DNA of 64,000 bases from Poriferisodalis sp965231925 (GCA_965231925.1 OZ246894.1:3906001-3970000), one strand, 5' to 3'. Numbered from the stretch's first letter, positions 1 through 8,520 are shown. Translations and numbers: made by a program. Notes: generated from the letters alone by a model not told the origin.

Positions 1-1385
1 AGTCCCAGCATGGCGAACATGATCGCCAAGCTCATGGTGAAGGTCAGCAGCGTCAGGAACGTCCGGCGGGGGGCCCTCATCAGGTTCCGGAACGGCATCC
101 GCTCGAGGCTGCGGCCGGGCAATGGGATGCGGCTGATGATGGGTCCCAGACTGCCGCCCCGAGATGCCAGGTGACCCGAGCGAATCGCGTCGACCGGCCG
201 CACCCTGACAGCTCGCATGACTGGCCAGAGCACGGCAAGCATCGGGACTGCGAATCCGATGGCCAGGGCCTGCGCGAAAATCGCTCCTTGGTAGGGCTGC
301 TCGAAGATCGGCAGCCACGCGACCTCCTGCACGACGCTCACCGTCTGGAAGGCAATCGCATATCCAACGGCGACGCCCAAGATCATGCCGAGAATGCCGA
401 TCTGCAGGCCGATCAGCAGCGGCCGGATGATGATCGACTGCGGACGCTCCCCGATTGCCATCGAGGCACCGATCTCGCGCCGCTGCGCTTCGACCATCCG
501 CGCCGAGAAGTTCAGTGCGGCGAACGCAGCTCCAGCAAAGAGCAGGAGCGAGATGGCGTTGTAGATGCCCTGATCGATCTCCGGCGAGCCGGTCAAGCCG
601 ATATACGACGGCGTCGCCTCGCGGGTGATGACATCGAGCAGCACACCGTCCTGCGACAGTGCGGCATCGATGAGCTGATCGGTCACCGCCGCGGCATCGG
701 CACCGGGCTCAAGGGTGAGCACAAGGTCGTTGACGGCATCGGGCCGGCCCGAGATGTCCTGCGCGCCAGCCAGCGGAGCAAACAGCACCGCCAAATTGGA
801 CTTTCCGAGCGATCCGTTCCCCTCGATGATCAGGAAGAACTCGGGCGACACCGCAGAGCCGACATAATCCACACTGACGTCGCCGCCGACGGTGACGCGG
901 CCGCTCGTCGGCAGATCCCAGAAGCTCGCAAAGCTCCGGTTGAGCAGCACCTGCGGTGTCTCGGTTCCCGAGATCGGCCGCGCTGCGTCGTCGATCAGAT
1001 AGACGTCATTGACGACGGGCTCGCTCCCCGACACGTCCATGCCGACGACGCGCCCGTGGACCAGCAGTTCTTCGCCGTCGACAACGGTTTCGACCTGGGT
1101 GTCGAACATGAGACGTTCGCTGTAGCGGTCGATGCCGTCGATCTCGCTGGCGATGCGAGCAAGCGAGCCGGCCGGTACGTCGCCGCCCTCGCCGACCGTC
1201 GCCCGCAGGTCGTACATGCGGGTGGCCTCGAGGCTCTTGTCGATGGAGACGAGCCTCCACTGCGTCACGCTCGAGAGTCCCGCGTACAACCCGATGCCGA
1301 TCGCGAGCGTGAAGCCGATGGAGACGATCTGAATCCAGCGTTTGCGGGCGTCACGCAGGGACCAACGCAGCCGGAACATCCACAT
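1..1385 (-). CDS. FtsX/MacB-type ABC transporter permease, partial at the left edge
   Basis: The minus-strand frame runs from ATG at 1385 to the window edge without a stop, giving about 461 residues. Residues about 18-37 form a hydrophobic segment after a basic start (RLRWSLRDARKRW), as in the first helix of FtsX/MacB permeases. A long polar stretch follows that would be the extracytoplasmic domain. The visible end reads RNLMRAPRRTFLTLL and enters a second hydrophobic segment, the usual basic linker before the core helices. The start lies 10 bases after the stop of the upstream ATPase gene, so the two are one operon encoding an export or lipoprotein-type ABC complex in the cytoplasmic membrane. 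Substrate unknown. The rest of the gene is outside the window. Confidence 0.85.
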   Translation of the reverse strand, partial: MWMFRLRWSLRDARKRWIQIVSIGFTLAIGIGLYAGLSSVTQWRLVSIDKSLEATRMYDLRATVGEGGDVPAGSLARIASEIDGIDRYSERLMFDTQVETVVDGEELLVHGRVVGMDVSGSEPVVNDVYLIDDAARPISGTETPQVLLNRSFASFWDLPTSGRVTVGGDVSVDYVGSAVSPEFFLIIEGNGSLGKSNLAVLFAPLAGAQDISGRPDAVNDLVLTLEPGADAAAVTDQLIDAALSQDGVLLDVITREATPSYIGLTGSPEIDQGIYNAISLLLFAGAAFAALNFSARMVEAQRREIGASMAIGERPQSIIIRPLLIGLQIGILGMILGVAVGYAIAFQTVSVVQEVAWLPIFEQPYQGAIFAQALAIGFAVPMLAVLWPVMRAVRVRPVDAIRSGHLASRGGSLGPIISRIPLPGRSLERMPFRNLMRAPRRTFLTLLTFTMSLAIMFAMLG

Positions 1386-1395
1386 GCCTGCGGGC

Positions 1396-2097
1396 CTACC
1401 AGTGCAGTTCGGACAGCGGCATCTTGCCGCCCTCCGGCGGTCCATCGCTGACGATGTTGCCGCTGCTCATCTCGACCACCCGATCGGCCATCCGGGATAT
1501 CTCGCGATTGTGGGTCACCACGAGCACCGCCCTGTCTCGGTTGGCCTGTTCGGCGAGCAGTTCGAGAATCTGGGCACCTGTCTTGAAGTCGAGCTCGCCG
1601 GTCGGCTCATCGGCCAGCAGCACCTGGTTGCCGGTGGCAAGCGCTCGGGCGATGGCGACGCGCTGCTGTTCGCCGCCCGAGAGCTCATGGGGGAAATGGC
1701 CGAGCCGATGACCCAGCCCGACGGAATCCAAGATCTCGGCTGGGTCCTCTGAGCCGCTGCGGCCCGAGACATCCATGCCGAACTCCACGTTCTCGGTTGC
1801 GGTGAGCCCCGGGAACAGGTTGAAGCTCTGAAAGATGAAGCTGACGGTCTCGCGCCGCAACGCAAAGAGCTCGCTCCTGCTGGACGACGTGAGATCACGG
1901 CCTCCAACGGTCACCTTGCCCGACGAAGGCGTGTCCAGCGCCCCGATGATGTTGAGCGTCGTCGTCTTGCCGCTGCCGGACGCACCGAGCACCACCACAA
2001 ATTCACCAGCGTCGACATGCAGATCGATGCCGGCGAGTGCCGTCACCAGCACCGGACCGACTTCGTAGTGCTTGGTGACGCCTTCGAGATCGATCAC
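1396..2097 (-). CDS. ABC transporter ATP-binding protein, LolD/MacB type
   Basis: Cytoplasmic ATPase that would drive the FtsX-type permease encoded just downstream. All ABC motifs are visible in order: Walker A GASGSGKTT, Q-loop FIFQSFNLF, signature LSGGEQQR, Walker B VLLADEPTGELD and H-loop VVTHN. I chose GTG at 2097 because GGGGAG stands about 9 bases upstream and the product (233 residues, VIDLEGVTKHY...) has the usual length of this family. An in-frame ATG at 2175 would add 26 residues that look unlike the family. No binding protein or lipoprotein partner is visible nearby, so the substrate cannot be named. Confidence 0.9.
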   Translation of the reverse strand: MIDLEGVTKHYEVGPVLVTALAGIDLHVDAGEFVVVLGASGSGKTTTLNIIGALDTPSSGKVTVGGRDLTSSSRSELFALRRETVSFIFQSFNLFPGLTATENVEFGMDVSGRSGSEDPAEILDSVGLGHRLGHFPHELSGGEQQRVAIARALATGNQVLLADEPTGELDFKTGAQILELLAEQANRDRAVLVVTHNREISRMADRVVEMSSGNIVSDGPPEGGKMPLSELHW

Positions 2098-2238
2098 GTC
2101 AGAGATCTCCCCAGTCGCCCGCGTCTCTCGGTAGTTGCCTGCATTATCGAACCCTTTGAGCGACCTCACAACCAATTGGTCTGCATCGAGACACTACTTC
2201 GGCCTCGCTCGCGGGCGGGTTACGTCGGTGCCCGCTTT

Positions 2239-2345
2239 CTAGGAGGCTGGTCGGAAATGGGTGCCGGGCCCCATATGCAAGCCTCTGACCTGCGGTTTTA
2301 CATGCGTCAAGCACCCGAAATGCGACTTTCCGACCACGCTCCTAG
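2239..2345. repeat. MITE-like element with 19-base inverted ends
   Basis: A 107-base intergenic stretch bounded by CTAGGAGGCTGGTCGGAAA (2239-2257) and its inverted partner at 2327-2345, with 17 of 19 positions matching. Both ends carry CTAG, so a TA target duplication is possible. Read on the minus strand, the first 60 bases or so closely match 32604-32665 and more loosely 34684-34745, next to the HNH gene. It contains no gene and is probably a non-autonomous mobile repeat. Confidence 0.6.
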
Positions 2346-2366
2346 GAATGCGCGCGAGGATCAGCC

Positions 2367-3947
2367 TCAGCAGCTCGGCCAGTAGCTGAGAGGTCGCTGC
2401 TCGGGCGGGGGCACCGGCCTGTTGGCCAGCATGCGCAGGTCGGAGATGAGCACGCGGCGCGTATCGGCCGGGTCGATCATCTCGTCGATGCGCATGGTGC
2501 CGGCCGCATCGTAGGGATTGGTGGCCTCGGCCACCTCGGCAACCAGCTTCAGCCGCTCGGCTTCGCGCTCGTCGGGATCATCGATCCGTCCCAGCTTCGA
2601 GCCAAACGCCACGTTCACGCCGACCTCGGGGTCCATGAACCCGATCTCTGCACCGGGCCAGCAGTAGATGCCGTGGCTTGGCATCCGTGAGCCGTTCATG
2701 GCCTGCCACGCCAAGCCGAACGCTTTGCGGATGCACACGGTGAGGGTCGGCGTCGAGGCGTTCTGCAGCGCATGCATCATGCGCATGCCCCAGTGCAGCA
2801 TCAGGTCGTGCTCGACCCGCTTGCCGACCATGAAGCCCGGCACATCGACCAGGAAGATCATCGGGATGTTGAATGAGTCGCAGACGGTGGCCAGCCGGAT
2901 GATCTTGTGGCATGCCTGCGGGTCGAGCGTGCCGGCTCCGAACATCGGGTTGTTGGCGATGACGCCGACTGCATAGCCGTCGAGGCGCCCCATCGCACAC
3001 ACGACGTTGCGGGCGTAGTTGGGCTGCATCTCGAGGACGGACTCGGGATCGCAGATGCGAGCCACGACGCGCCGCATGTCGTAGCCGCGGGTGCGGCGGG
3101 CCGGCACCATGCGGGCGAGCTCGGGATCAGGTCCGTCGCCGCCGCGGGGTTCCGCTCGGGGGGCTGGCTCCCAAGCGTTCGACGGCATGAACGACAGCCA
3201 CCGCTTGATGGCGGCATAGCCCTCTTCGTCGGTGTCGACGCCGAGGTCGATCTGGCCCGTCTTGCGGGAGTGCACGTCCACTCCGCCCACGTCCTCGAAC
3301 GAGATGACCTCGCCGGTGGCGATCTCGAAGACCTTCGGCGAAGTCACGGCGAGGCACGAGCCGCGCACCATCACCACGTAGTCGCTCAGGGCAGACACGA
3401 ACGACGAGCCGCCGAAGGACTGGCCGCAGATCATGGTGGCCATCGGCACCCTGTGGCGCCGGCGCGCCATTTCGAACATGGCGCCTGGCTCGGAGACGCC
3501 CTCCGAGCCCATCAGGTCGGGAATCCGACCGCCACCGGTCTCGCCGAAGTGGACGATGGGAATGCCCATCGCGAGCGCTCGGTCGAACAAGCGGCTCTCC
3601 TTGCGGGTGCCGACAATGGAGCTCGAGCCGCGCAGCACGGTGATGTCGTCGCCGAATACGGCGACGGGACGGCCGTCGACTTCGCAATGGCCGCCGATTT
3701 TTCCGTCGCCGGGAGTGACGTCACGCATCTCGGGACGCAGGGAACGTGTGAACGTGCCGATCTCGCGGAACGTGCCTTGGTCACTGAAGGCGTCGATGTG
3801 CTCGCGGATCGTGCGGTCGTCTTCGGCGGCCATCGCCTGGACCTTCGAGGCGCCACCCATGTCGCGTCGGATCACCTCGGCGTGGGCCGCCATGTCGGCA
3901 ACCCGCTGCTCGTGCGTGATCGCGTCACCGTCGCCGTACTCAGCCAT
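2367..3947 (-). CDS. Acyl-CoA carboxylase carboxyltransferase (beta) subunit
   Basis: Crotonase-fold carboxyltransferase of the propionyl-/methylmalonyl-CoA carboxylase beta family, 526 residues. It would transfer the carboxyl group from biotin to an acyl-CoA or run a related decarboxylation. The N half has the acyl-CoA region with GETGGGRIPDL and GQSFGGSSF. The C half has IFLVDVPGFMVGKR and the oxyanion-region sequence AFGLAWQAMNG. ATG at 3947 is preceded by AGGAGG at 7 bases, so I prefer it to an upstream in-frame ATG at 4007. No biotin carboxylase lies beside it, so it must share an alpha subunit encoded elsewhere, possibly the one at 30159-32366. Confidence 0.92.
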   Translation of the reverse strand: MAEYGDGDAITHEQRVADMAAHAEVIRRDMGGASKVQAMAAEDDRTIREHIDAFSDQGTFREIGTFTRSLRPEMRDVTPGDGKIGGHCEVDGRPVAVFGDDITVLRGSSSIVGTRKESRLFDRALAMGIPIVHFGETGGGRIPDLMGSEGVSEPGAMFEMARRRHRVPMATMICGQSFGGSSFVSALSDYVVMVRGSCLAVTSPKVFEIATGEVISFEDVGGVDVHSRKTGQIDLGVDTDEEGYAAIKRWLSFMPSNAWEPAPRAEPRGGDGPDPELARMVPARRTRGYDMRRVVARICDPESVLEMQPNYARNVVCAMGRLDGYAVGVIANNPMFGAGTLDPQACHKIIRLATVCDSFNIPMIFLVDVPGFMVGKRVEHDLMLHWGMRMMHALQNASTPTLTVCIRKAFGLAWQAMNGSRMPSHGIYCWPGAEIGFMDPEVGVNVAFGSKLGRIDDPDEREAERLKLVAEVAEATNPYDAAGTMRIDEMIDPADTRRVLISDLRMLANRPVPPPEQRPLSYWPSC

Positions 3948-3983
3948 TGCTCGCCTCCTGCATTCTGAGCTGCCCCTTCGTTG

Positions 3984-4060
3984 CCCGCTCTTGTTCCTGA
4001 TCCCCATGCGACAGGGCTCACGGGCCGCTGGGGCCCGGCTTCGCCTTGTGGCTCAGACTC
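3984..4060 (-). repeat. Dispersed intergenic repeat, copy 1
   Basis: About 77 bases starting CCCGCTCTTGTT and containing CTCACGGGCCGCT and GGCTTCGCC. The same sequence occurs inverted at 49852-49936 and 54862-54945 and in this orientation at 56866-56940. This is the most diverged copy. It fills the space between the LLM oxidoreductase stop and the carboxyltransferase leader. Confidence 0.6.
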
Positions 4061-4910
4061 AGGCGTCCGCGTAGTCGGCGAGGATCTGCCCGTAGGTCTC
4101 GCCGAGCTGGGGCGGACGCCGTCCCGGCACCATCACCTGACTGACGCCGAGTTCAACGAGCTCGTCAAGGTGGGCTCGGTCCGTCCCGCCGGTCGTCCAC
4201 ATCTCGATCTCAGCGGGGTCTCTTCCCGCGGCCTCGGCATGTCGGCGAGCCGATGCAAACAATTCCGCCAGCACCTCGGCCGGCCGTTCGGCCGGGAAGA
4301 ACACGTCGCCGAGCTCGCCGGCGCGCCGCGCGGCCCGGTCGCTGTGGCCGCCGACCAGAATCGGCACCGGCTGCTGGATCGGCTTGGGCTGCGAATAGAC
4401 CGGATCGAAGTCCACGAACTCGCCGTGGAATTCAGCCTCCTCCTCCGTCCACAGCACCCGCAGCGCGGCGATGTACTCGTCGGTGCGGGCACCCCGGCGG
4501 TCGAATGGCACGCCGAGCGCGTCGAATTCCTCGCGCAGCCATCCCACGCCGATGCCGAAGTCGAACCGGCCGCCGCACAGGCGGTCCAGCGAAGCGATCT
4601 CCTTCGCCAGAATCAGCGGATTGCGCTGGGGCAGGATGAGAATGCCCGTTGCCAGCCGGATGCGTGACGTCACCGCTGCGGCGTAGGCCAGCCAGATCAG
4701 CGGGTCGGAGTGGTCGAGCTGGCTTGCGCCCTTGAACAGGCGGCCGCCGTCGTCATAGGGATAGGTCGAGCGGTAGGACTTGGGCACCACCACGTGCTCG
4801 ATCGCCCACAGCGAATCGAAGCCGACTTCCTCGGCGGTTTGGGCAGTCTCGAGTGCGGCAGCGCCGTCTACGTTGCCCATCAAGTTCGCGGAGATCAAGC
4901 CAAATCTCAT
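4059..4910 (-). CDS. LLM class F420-dependent oxidoreductase
   Basis: TIM-barrel bacterial luciferase-like monooxygenase/oxidoreductase, 283 residues. The N-terminal strand MRFGLISANL, then SLWAIEHVVVP, the RLATGILILPQRNPL segment, the central GGRFDFGIGVGWLREEF and the late PILVGGHSD are hallmarks of the actinobacterial F420-dependent subgroup. It probably reduces or oxidises a carbonyl or alcohol with coenzyme F420; the substrate is not evident. ATG at 4910 has AGGGG about 8 bases upstream. It lies upstream of the carboxyltransferase in the same direction, with a 111-base spacer that holds a dispersed repeat. Confidence 0.9.
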   Translation of the reverse strand: MRFGLISANLMGNVDGAAALETAQTAEEVGFDSLWAIEHVVVPKSYRSTYPYDDGGRLFKGASQLDHSDPLIWLAYAAAVTSRIRLATGILILPQRNPLILAKEIASLDRLCGGRFDFGIGVGWLREEFDALGVPFDRRGARTDEYIAALRVLWTEEEAEFHGEFVDFDPVYSQPKPIQQPVPILVGGHSDRAARRAGELGDVFFPAERPAEVLAELFASARRHAEAAGRDPAEIEMWTTGGTDRAHLDELVELGVSQVMVPGRRPPQLGETYGQILADYADA

Positions 4911-5036
4911 CTGGGAACCCCTGTCCGCTGCGCTCGGACGGCGCGGCGGCGAACATCATGGCCGATCAGCGCCGCGGATTCCCGCGAACCCAAATTCGCT
5001 TGCCGCACGATGGCGACCGAACCGGTATGGCGGCCA
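4911..5036. repeat. Copy of the region upstream of hicA
   Basis: The stretch around CGAACATCATGGCCGATCAG and the following bases recurs upstream of the intact hicA at 7590-7660. CGCGGATTCCCGCGAACC recurs at about 8708-8730 upstream of the second hicA. It is the promoter-side part of a decayed hic module and contains no gene. Confidence 0.55.
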
Positions 5037-5126
5037 GTGACCGATCAGGAGTTCGTACTCCCCCGTCGCCGTTACGCTCACAAGCGTGGGCTGCAGGTCA
5101 ATTACCGGCCCGACCGCGGCAAGGGC
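5037..5126 (+). pseudogene. hicA toxin fragment (5' end only)
   Basis: Thirty codons from GTG 5037 read VTDQEFVLPRRRYAHKRG and then LQVNYRPDRGKG. This matches the start of the intact HicA at 7747 (MTDREFLRRLRRYARKRG, LQVNYRPDRGKG). Similarity stops exactly after GKG, before the catalytic GSH, where the sequence jumps into a copy of the 3' end of the pRiA4b-ORF3-like gene. It cannot make a working toxin. Confidence 0.7.
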
Positions 5127-5317
5127 GGATTCCGGCTGGCTACGAACCGGGCCGAGATCGCCCGAGCAGCGTCCGAACTGCGGTGTTGGCGGCCTCGAGG
5201 TCAAAGGCGGATGGGTCGAAAAGGCTCGGGTCGAACGGCTGCTCGTGGACTTCGCCTACCCACTCGACCATCTCTTCGTGGTCTCGATGGCGTGGATCGG
5301 CCAGCGCATCGCACAGC
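5127..5317 (-). pseudogene. Truncated copy of the 3' end of the pRiA4b-ORF3-like gene
   Basis: 191 bases that match 6857-7047 with only three differences, in the same orientation, including the stop codon and about the last 58 codons of the 6870-7463 gene. The high identity means a recent duplication. The two direct copies flank the DUF4143 gene at 5444-6721, so recombination between them would excise it. Confidence 0.8.
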
Positions 5318-5361
5318 ATGGTGCGGGTGCACCCGGCTGTGCGCCGCCCTCATCGAGAATG

Positions 5362-5430
5362 TCCCAAAACATCCATCTAGAGTTTCCCAAAACGTCCATC
5401 TAGATCGTCCCATAACGTCCATTGCGGGCC
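5362..5430. promoter_or_regulatory. Three 23-base direct repeats before a DUF4143 gene
   Basis: TCCCAAAACATCCATCTAGA, TCCCAAAACGTCCATCTAGA and TCCCATAACGTCCATTGCGG start at 5362, 5385 and 5408, an exact 23-base period. The array ends 13 bases before the GTG start at 5444. Its position and spacing (about two helical turns) suggest an operator that binds a protein co-operatively, but no binding protein is identified. Confidence 0.55.
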
Positions 5431-5443
5431 TACGCTGGGCTCC

Positions 5444-6721
5444 GTGACCCCCAGCGCGGCGGACACGGCCGCCAGTTATCTGCCCAGAGTGATCGATGCC
5501 GACGTCGAACGCTTCTTGGGACTGGTGCCCGCGGTGGTGCTGGACGGTCCGCGCGGCTGTGGCAAGACCACTACTGCGCGGCAGTTCTGTGCCAGCGAAG
5601 TAGCGCTCGACGAGATGCCCAACGCCCATCGTGCAGCGCAGATCGACCCCCGCTCGATTCTTGGTGGCGACACGCCTCGGCTCATCGACGAATGGCAGCT
5701 CGCTCCGGGCATCTGGAATGCAGTGCGGCGCGCGAGCGACGACCGCAGATCGACCGGCCAGTTCATCCTCACGGGCTCGGCCCACCCTGCCGACGACATC
5801 ACCCGCCACTCAGGGGCGGGACGCGTCGGGCGCCTGCGCATGCGACCGATGTCGCTGTTCGAGCAAGATGCTTCGGACGGATCGGTCTCGCTGAGCGCAC
5901 TCTTGGGCGGTGCGGCGCCGCAGGCCCGCGCGGCTGCGCACGCGCTCGGCGATGTCGCCGGGTGGATCTGCAAGGGCGGATTCCCCCAGACGCTCGGTCT
6001 GTCCGCCCAAGACGCCCAGCAGTTCCTGGAGTTGTATCTCGAAGAGATCAGCCGGGTCGACATCGCACGCGTCGACGGAATCTCGCGAGACCCGGCCCGT
6101 GTACACAGGCTGATGCAATCGCTGGCGCGCAACATCTCGACCCGGGCCACGCTGCGCACGCTCGCCCGCGACACCAACGGGGCGCAGCTCGATCCCAAGA
6201 CCGTCACCAGCTACCTGTCCGCACTTGAACGCGTGTTCATCGCCGAGGACGTCCCAGCGTGGTCGCCGCGTCTGAGATCACGGATAGCTCTGCGGGCTGC
6301 GTCGGTTCGACAGCTCGCCGACCCCGCACTTGCATGCGCGCTGCTGAGAACCAGTCCCGAGCGCCTGCTCGACGATCTCGAGACGCTCGGTCTATTGTTC
6401 GAATCCCTCGTCCTGCGCGACCTGCATGTCTACTCAGGCCCGATACACGCATGGGTGGGTCACTACCGCGACGAGACCGGCCTAGAAGCCGACGCCATCA
6501 TCGAACTCAGCGACGGCACATGGGCAGCATTCGAAGTCGAGCTCGGAGGCGAGCAAGCCATCGACAGCGCCGCAGCCTCGCTGCTCAAGCTCGCCCGACG
6601 CGTCGACGCACCAGTGCGAGACCGACTCGGGGCACTCGCCGTGATCACCGCCTCCGGCGGATACGCCTACCAGCGCCCCGACAGCGTCTGCGTCATCCCC
6701 ATCACAACCCTCGGCCCCTGA
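5444..6721 (+). CDS. DUF4143-type AAA ATPase 1 (nuclease lysine replaced)
   Basis: 425 residues. N-terminal P-loop ATPase: Walker A GPRGCGKTTT near residue 36, Walker B RLIDEWQ, sensor FILTGS. The C-terminal DUF4143 domain has a PD-(D/E)XK-like fold. Its expected acidic pair is present (EADAII), but the ExK motif reads FEVELGG, with Glu where Lys is normal, so nuclease activity is doubtful. GTG at 5444 follows a 23-base repeat array directly. It is a paralogue of the gene at 11849, which starts the same way (SYLPRVID and GYLPRVVD). DUF4143 ATPases are common in mobile and toxin-antitoxin-rich DNA; no biochemical role is established here. Confidence 0.88.
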   Translation: MTPSAADTAASYLPRVIDADVERFLGLVPAVVLDGPRGCGKTTTARQFCASEVALDEMPNAHRAAQIDPRSILGGDTPRLIDEWQLAPGIWNAVRRASDDRRSTGQFILTGSAHPADDITRHSGAGRVGRLRMRPMSLFEQDASDGSVSLSALLGGAAPQARAAAHALGDVAGWICKGGFPQTLGLSAQDAQQFLELYLEEISRVDIARVDGISRDPARVHRLMQSLARNISTRATLRTLARDTNGAQLDPKTVTSYLSALERVFIAEDVPAWSPRLRSRIALRAASVRQLADPALACALLRTSPERLLDDLETLGLLFESLVLRDLHVYSGPIHAWVGHYRDETGLEADAIIELSDGTWAAFEVELGGEQAIDSAAASLLKLARRVDAPVRDRLGALAVITASGGYAYQRPDSVCVIPITTLGP

Positions 6722-6869
6722 CAGCCGCACAACCAGGCGCGGCATCGGCGGGTGCGCACGCGCTGCCTCAAGCTGATGAGTGAGCGTCGACAGTCATGGC
6801 CGCTCAACGATCGGGGTGCCCGCCGCTTGGCGCGCCAGACGGCCGGCCCGATGCCTGGATTCCGGCTGG

Positions 6870-7463
6870 CTACGAACCGGGCCGAGTTCGCCCGAGCAGC
6901 GTCCGAACTGCGGTGTTGGCGGCCTCGAGGTCAAAGGCGGATGGGTCGAAAAGGCTCGGGTCGAACGGTTGCTCGTGGTCTTCGCCTACCCACTCGACCA
7001 TCTCTTCGTGGTCTCGATGGCGTGGATCGGCCAGCGCATCGCACAGCTCGGCGTAGCTCCAGATGCCGCCGCAGTCCTCGGGTGGGCACATCCCGTGACC
7101 GCCGATGCAGGCGAGGCCCCGGATTCCCTGTCCTTCGTCGGGTCGGATCTGCACCAGCTCGATTCGGTGGTGCCAAGAGTCGCCGAAGTCGTAGTCGTAC
7201 TCGATCTCGTCGCCTAGTTCCGCAAGTACCTCCGACACACGGAACCTCGACTGCTCGGCGAAGTCCAATCCGCTCATAGTGCTATCGCCGTAGGTGGTCC
7301 CGTTGCGATCTGTGAAGGCATGCAGGTGGCAGTCCTGCCAGCCCATCGCGAGCTGAATGACGACATGGAGATCCCCCAACGTGGCCTGCCCGGGCACCAA
7401 CACGCGACGGTCTATTTGCACATGAGCGCCGTCAAGGGTGATGAGCAGCTCGTAGAGCGGCAT
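6870..7463 (-). CDS. Plasmid pRiA4b ORF-3-like protein
   Basis: 197 residues beginning MPLYELLITLDG, containing the family hallmark YDFGDSWHHRIEL, then a cysteine-bearing C-terminal part (CIGGHGMCPPEDCGG) that could bind a metal. The family is widespread on plasmids and genomic islands and its function is unknown. ATG at 7463 has GAGG just upstream; an in-frame ATG at 7679 would add 72 residues unlike the family. It is transcribed away from the hicAB pair at 7747-8445. Truncated copies of its 3' end sit at 5127-5317 and 8521-8703, each next to a hicA or a hicA fragment, so it travels as part of the hic module. Confidence 0.8.
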   Translation of the reverse strand: MPLYELLITLDGAHVQIDRRVLVPGQATLGDLHVVIQLAMGWQDCHLHAFTDRNGTTYGDSTMSGLDFAEQSRFRVSEVLAELGDEIEYDYDFGDSWHHRIELVQIRPDEGQGIRGLACIGGHGMCPPEDCGGIWSYAELCDALADPRHRDHEEMVEWVGEDHEQPFDPSLFDPSAFDLEAANTAVRTLLGRTRPGS

Positions 7464-7746
7464 TTCCTCGGACTTTGAGGCACGCGCGGCGCTCAACGTC
7501 GTGCTCCGCGTCGCGGCCGGCTGGCCGAGCGTTCTGCGTGAGCGATGACATCGCCCATCAAACGGGCGCACGTCGAGCCGATTCTCACCTGGAGCCTCCA
7601 TCCGCTGCGCTCGGTCGGCGCGGCAGCGAACATCATGGCCGATCAGCGCCGACCGCACCCGGCAACCGAACTCGCGCATCGCGTTCGAAGTGCCCGCTCA
7701 GAAAATCAGTTGACGCGAGACGGTTGCGACGGTGGTCTCGCGGCGC
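7464..7746. promoter_or_regulatory. Divergent promoter region of the hic module
   Basis: 283 bases between the leftward pRiA4b-like gene and rightward hicA. Part of it (about 7590-7660, around CGAACATCATGGCCGATCAG) is repeated at 4920-4975. Because the copies keep this leader with hicA, it probably holds the module's promoter or operator. No clear -35/-10 pair is visible. Confidence 0.4.
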
Positions 7747-7953
7747 ATGACGGACCGGGAGTTCCTGCGCCGCCTTCGCCGCTACGCTCGCAAGCGTGGG
7801 CTGCAGGTCAACTACCGGCCCGACCGCGGCAAGGGCAGCCACGCCAGAGTTCGGCTCGGCGACCGGGAAACAACATTGTCCAGGGGTGAGCTGCAGCCCG
7901 GCAGGCTGCGAGCGATGCTCCGGCAGCTTGACATCGATAAGGCGGAATTCTGA
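7747..7953 (+). CDS. hicA: HicA-family toxin 1 (mRNA interferase)
   Basis: 68 residues, the usual HicA size, with a double-stranded RNA-binding-like fold. It starts MTDREFLRRLRRYARKRG and carries the family's GKGSH catalytic histidine followed by a strand (ARVRLGD). The C-terminus has LRAMLRQLDID, as in the helix that packs on HicB. ATG at 7747 is preferred to upstream starts because it matches the paralogue at 8777. Its stop is 3 bases before hicB, so the pair is one operon. HicA toxins cleave mRNA when free of HicB; here that is inferred from family membership. Confidence 0.85.
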   Translation: MTDREFLRRLRRYARKRGLQVNYRPDRGKGSHARVRLGDRETTLSRGELQPGRLRAMLRQLDIDKAEF

Positions 7954-7956
7954 TCA

Positions 7957-8445
7957 ATGAGGTACTCCTACCCATGCGAGGTAGCGCTGGACGACGAGGA
8001 GGCCGAGAGCACGGGTCGCGAGGCCTACGTCGCGACTTTTCCTGATGTGCCACCTGCCATCACCGGCGGTTGGTCGGTTCAGGAAGTGAACGGTCACCTG
8101 CGGGACTGCCTCGAGACGGCGCTGAGCTTCAGCATCGACAGCAATGAGCCCCTGCCGGAGCCGAGCGATCCCGAGCCTGGCCAGGTGCTCGTCGCAGTGT
8201 CGGCGCCGGTCGCAGCACAGCTCGCGCTCTATGAGGTCATGCGAGCCGAGGGAATCACGCCAACTGAAGTGGCGCGCCGCATCGGCATGCGCCCGGCGCA
8301 CGCCAGGCGACTCACCGACATCTACCGCCCCGCCAAGTCCGATGAGGTCGAACGAGCCCTGGCCGCCCTCGGCCTGCAAATCGTCAGCGAAGCAATCCCG
8401 CTCGAACAGTGGGCGCCCAGCCTCGAAGCCGCCCCAGTCATCTGA
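7957..8445 (+). CDS. hicB: HicB-family antitoxin 1 with HTH domain
   Basis: 162 residues. The N half is the degenerate RNase H-like HicB fold (MRYSYPCEVAL, EAYVATFPDV, DCLETAL). The C half holds a helix-turn-helix segment (GITPTEVARRIGMRPAHARR) likely to bind the operon's own promoter. It follows hicA at 3 bases. A second, diverged copy lies at 8987-9448. It would neutralise HicA and repress the operon. A 24-base sequence containing GGCCTGCGGGCTGACCCGAT follows both hicB genes, marking the end of the duplicated module. Confidence 0.85.
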   Translation: MRYSYPCEVALDDEEAESTGREAYVATFPDVPPAITGGWSVQEVNGHLRDCLETALSFSIDSNEPLPEPSDPEPGQVLVAVSAPVAAQLALYEVMRAEGITPTEVARRIGMRPAHARRLTDIYRPAKSDEVERALAALGLQIVSEAIPLEQWAPSLEAAPVI

Positions 8446-8520
8446 ATCAGCCCAGCACGCGAGGATCACGCGAGCCAAGCCCTCCGCCTGATGGGCCTGC
8501 GGGCTGACCCGATGCCCGGG

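Noticed and set aside
171..1451. A plus-strand open frame of 426 codons at the left edge
   Set aside because: The minus strand encodes an FtsX-type permease with clear helices and operon spacing; the plus frame has no hydrophobic pattern or family.
5362..5430. The three 23-base repeats as a CRISPR or minisatellite
   Set aside because: There are no spacers between units and only three copies. The position right before a start codon fits a regulatory site better.
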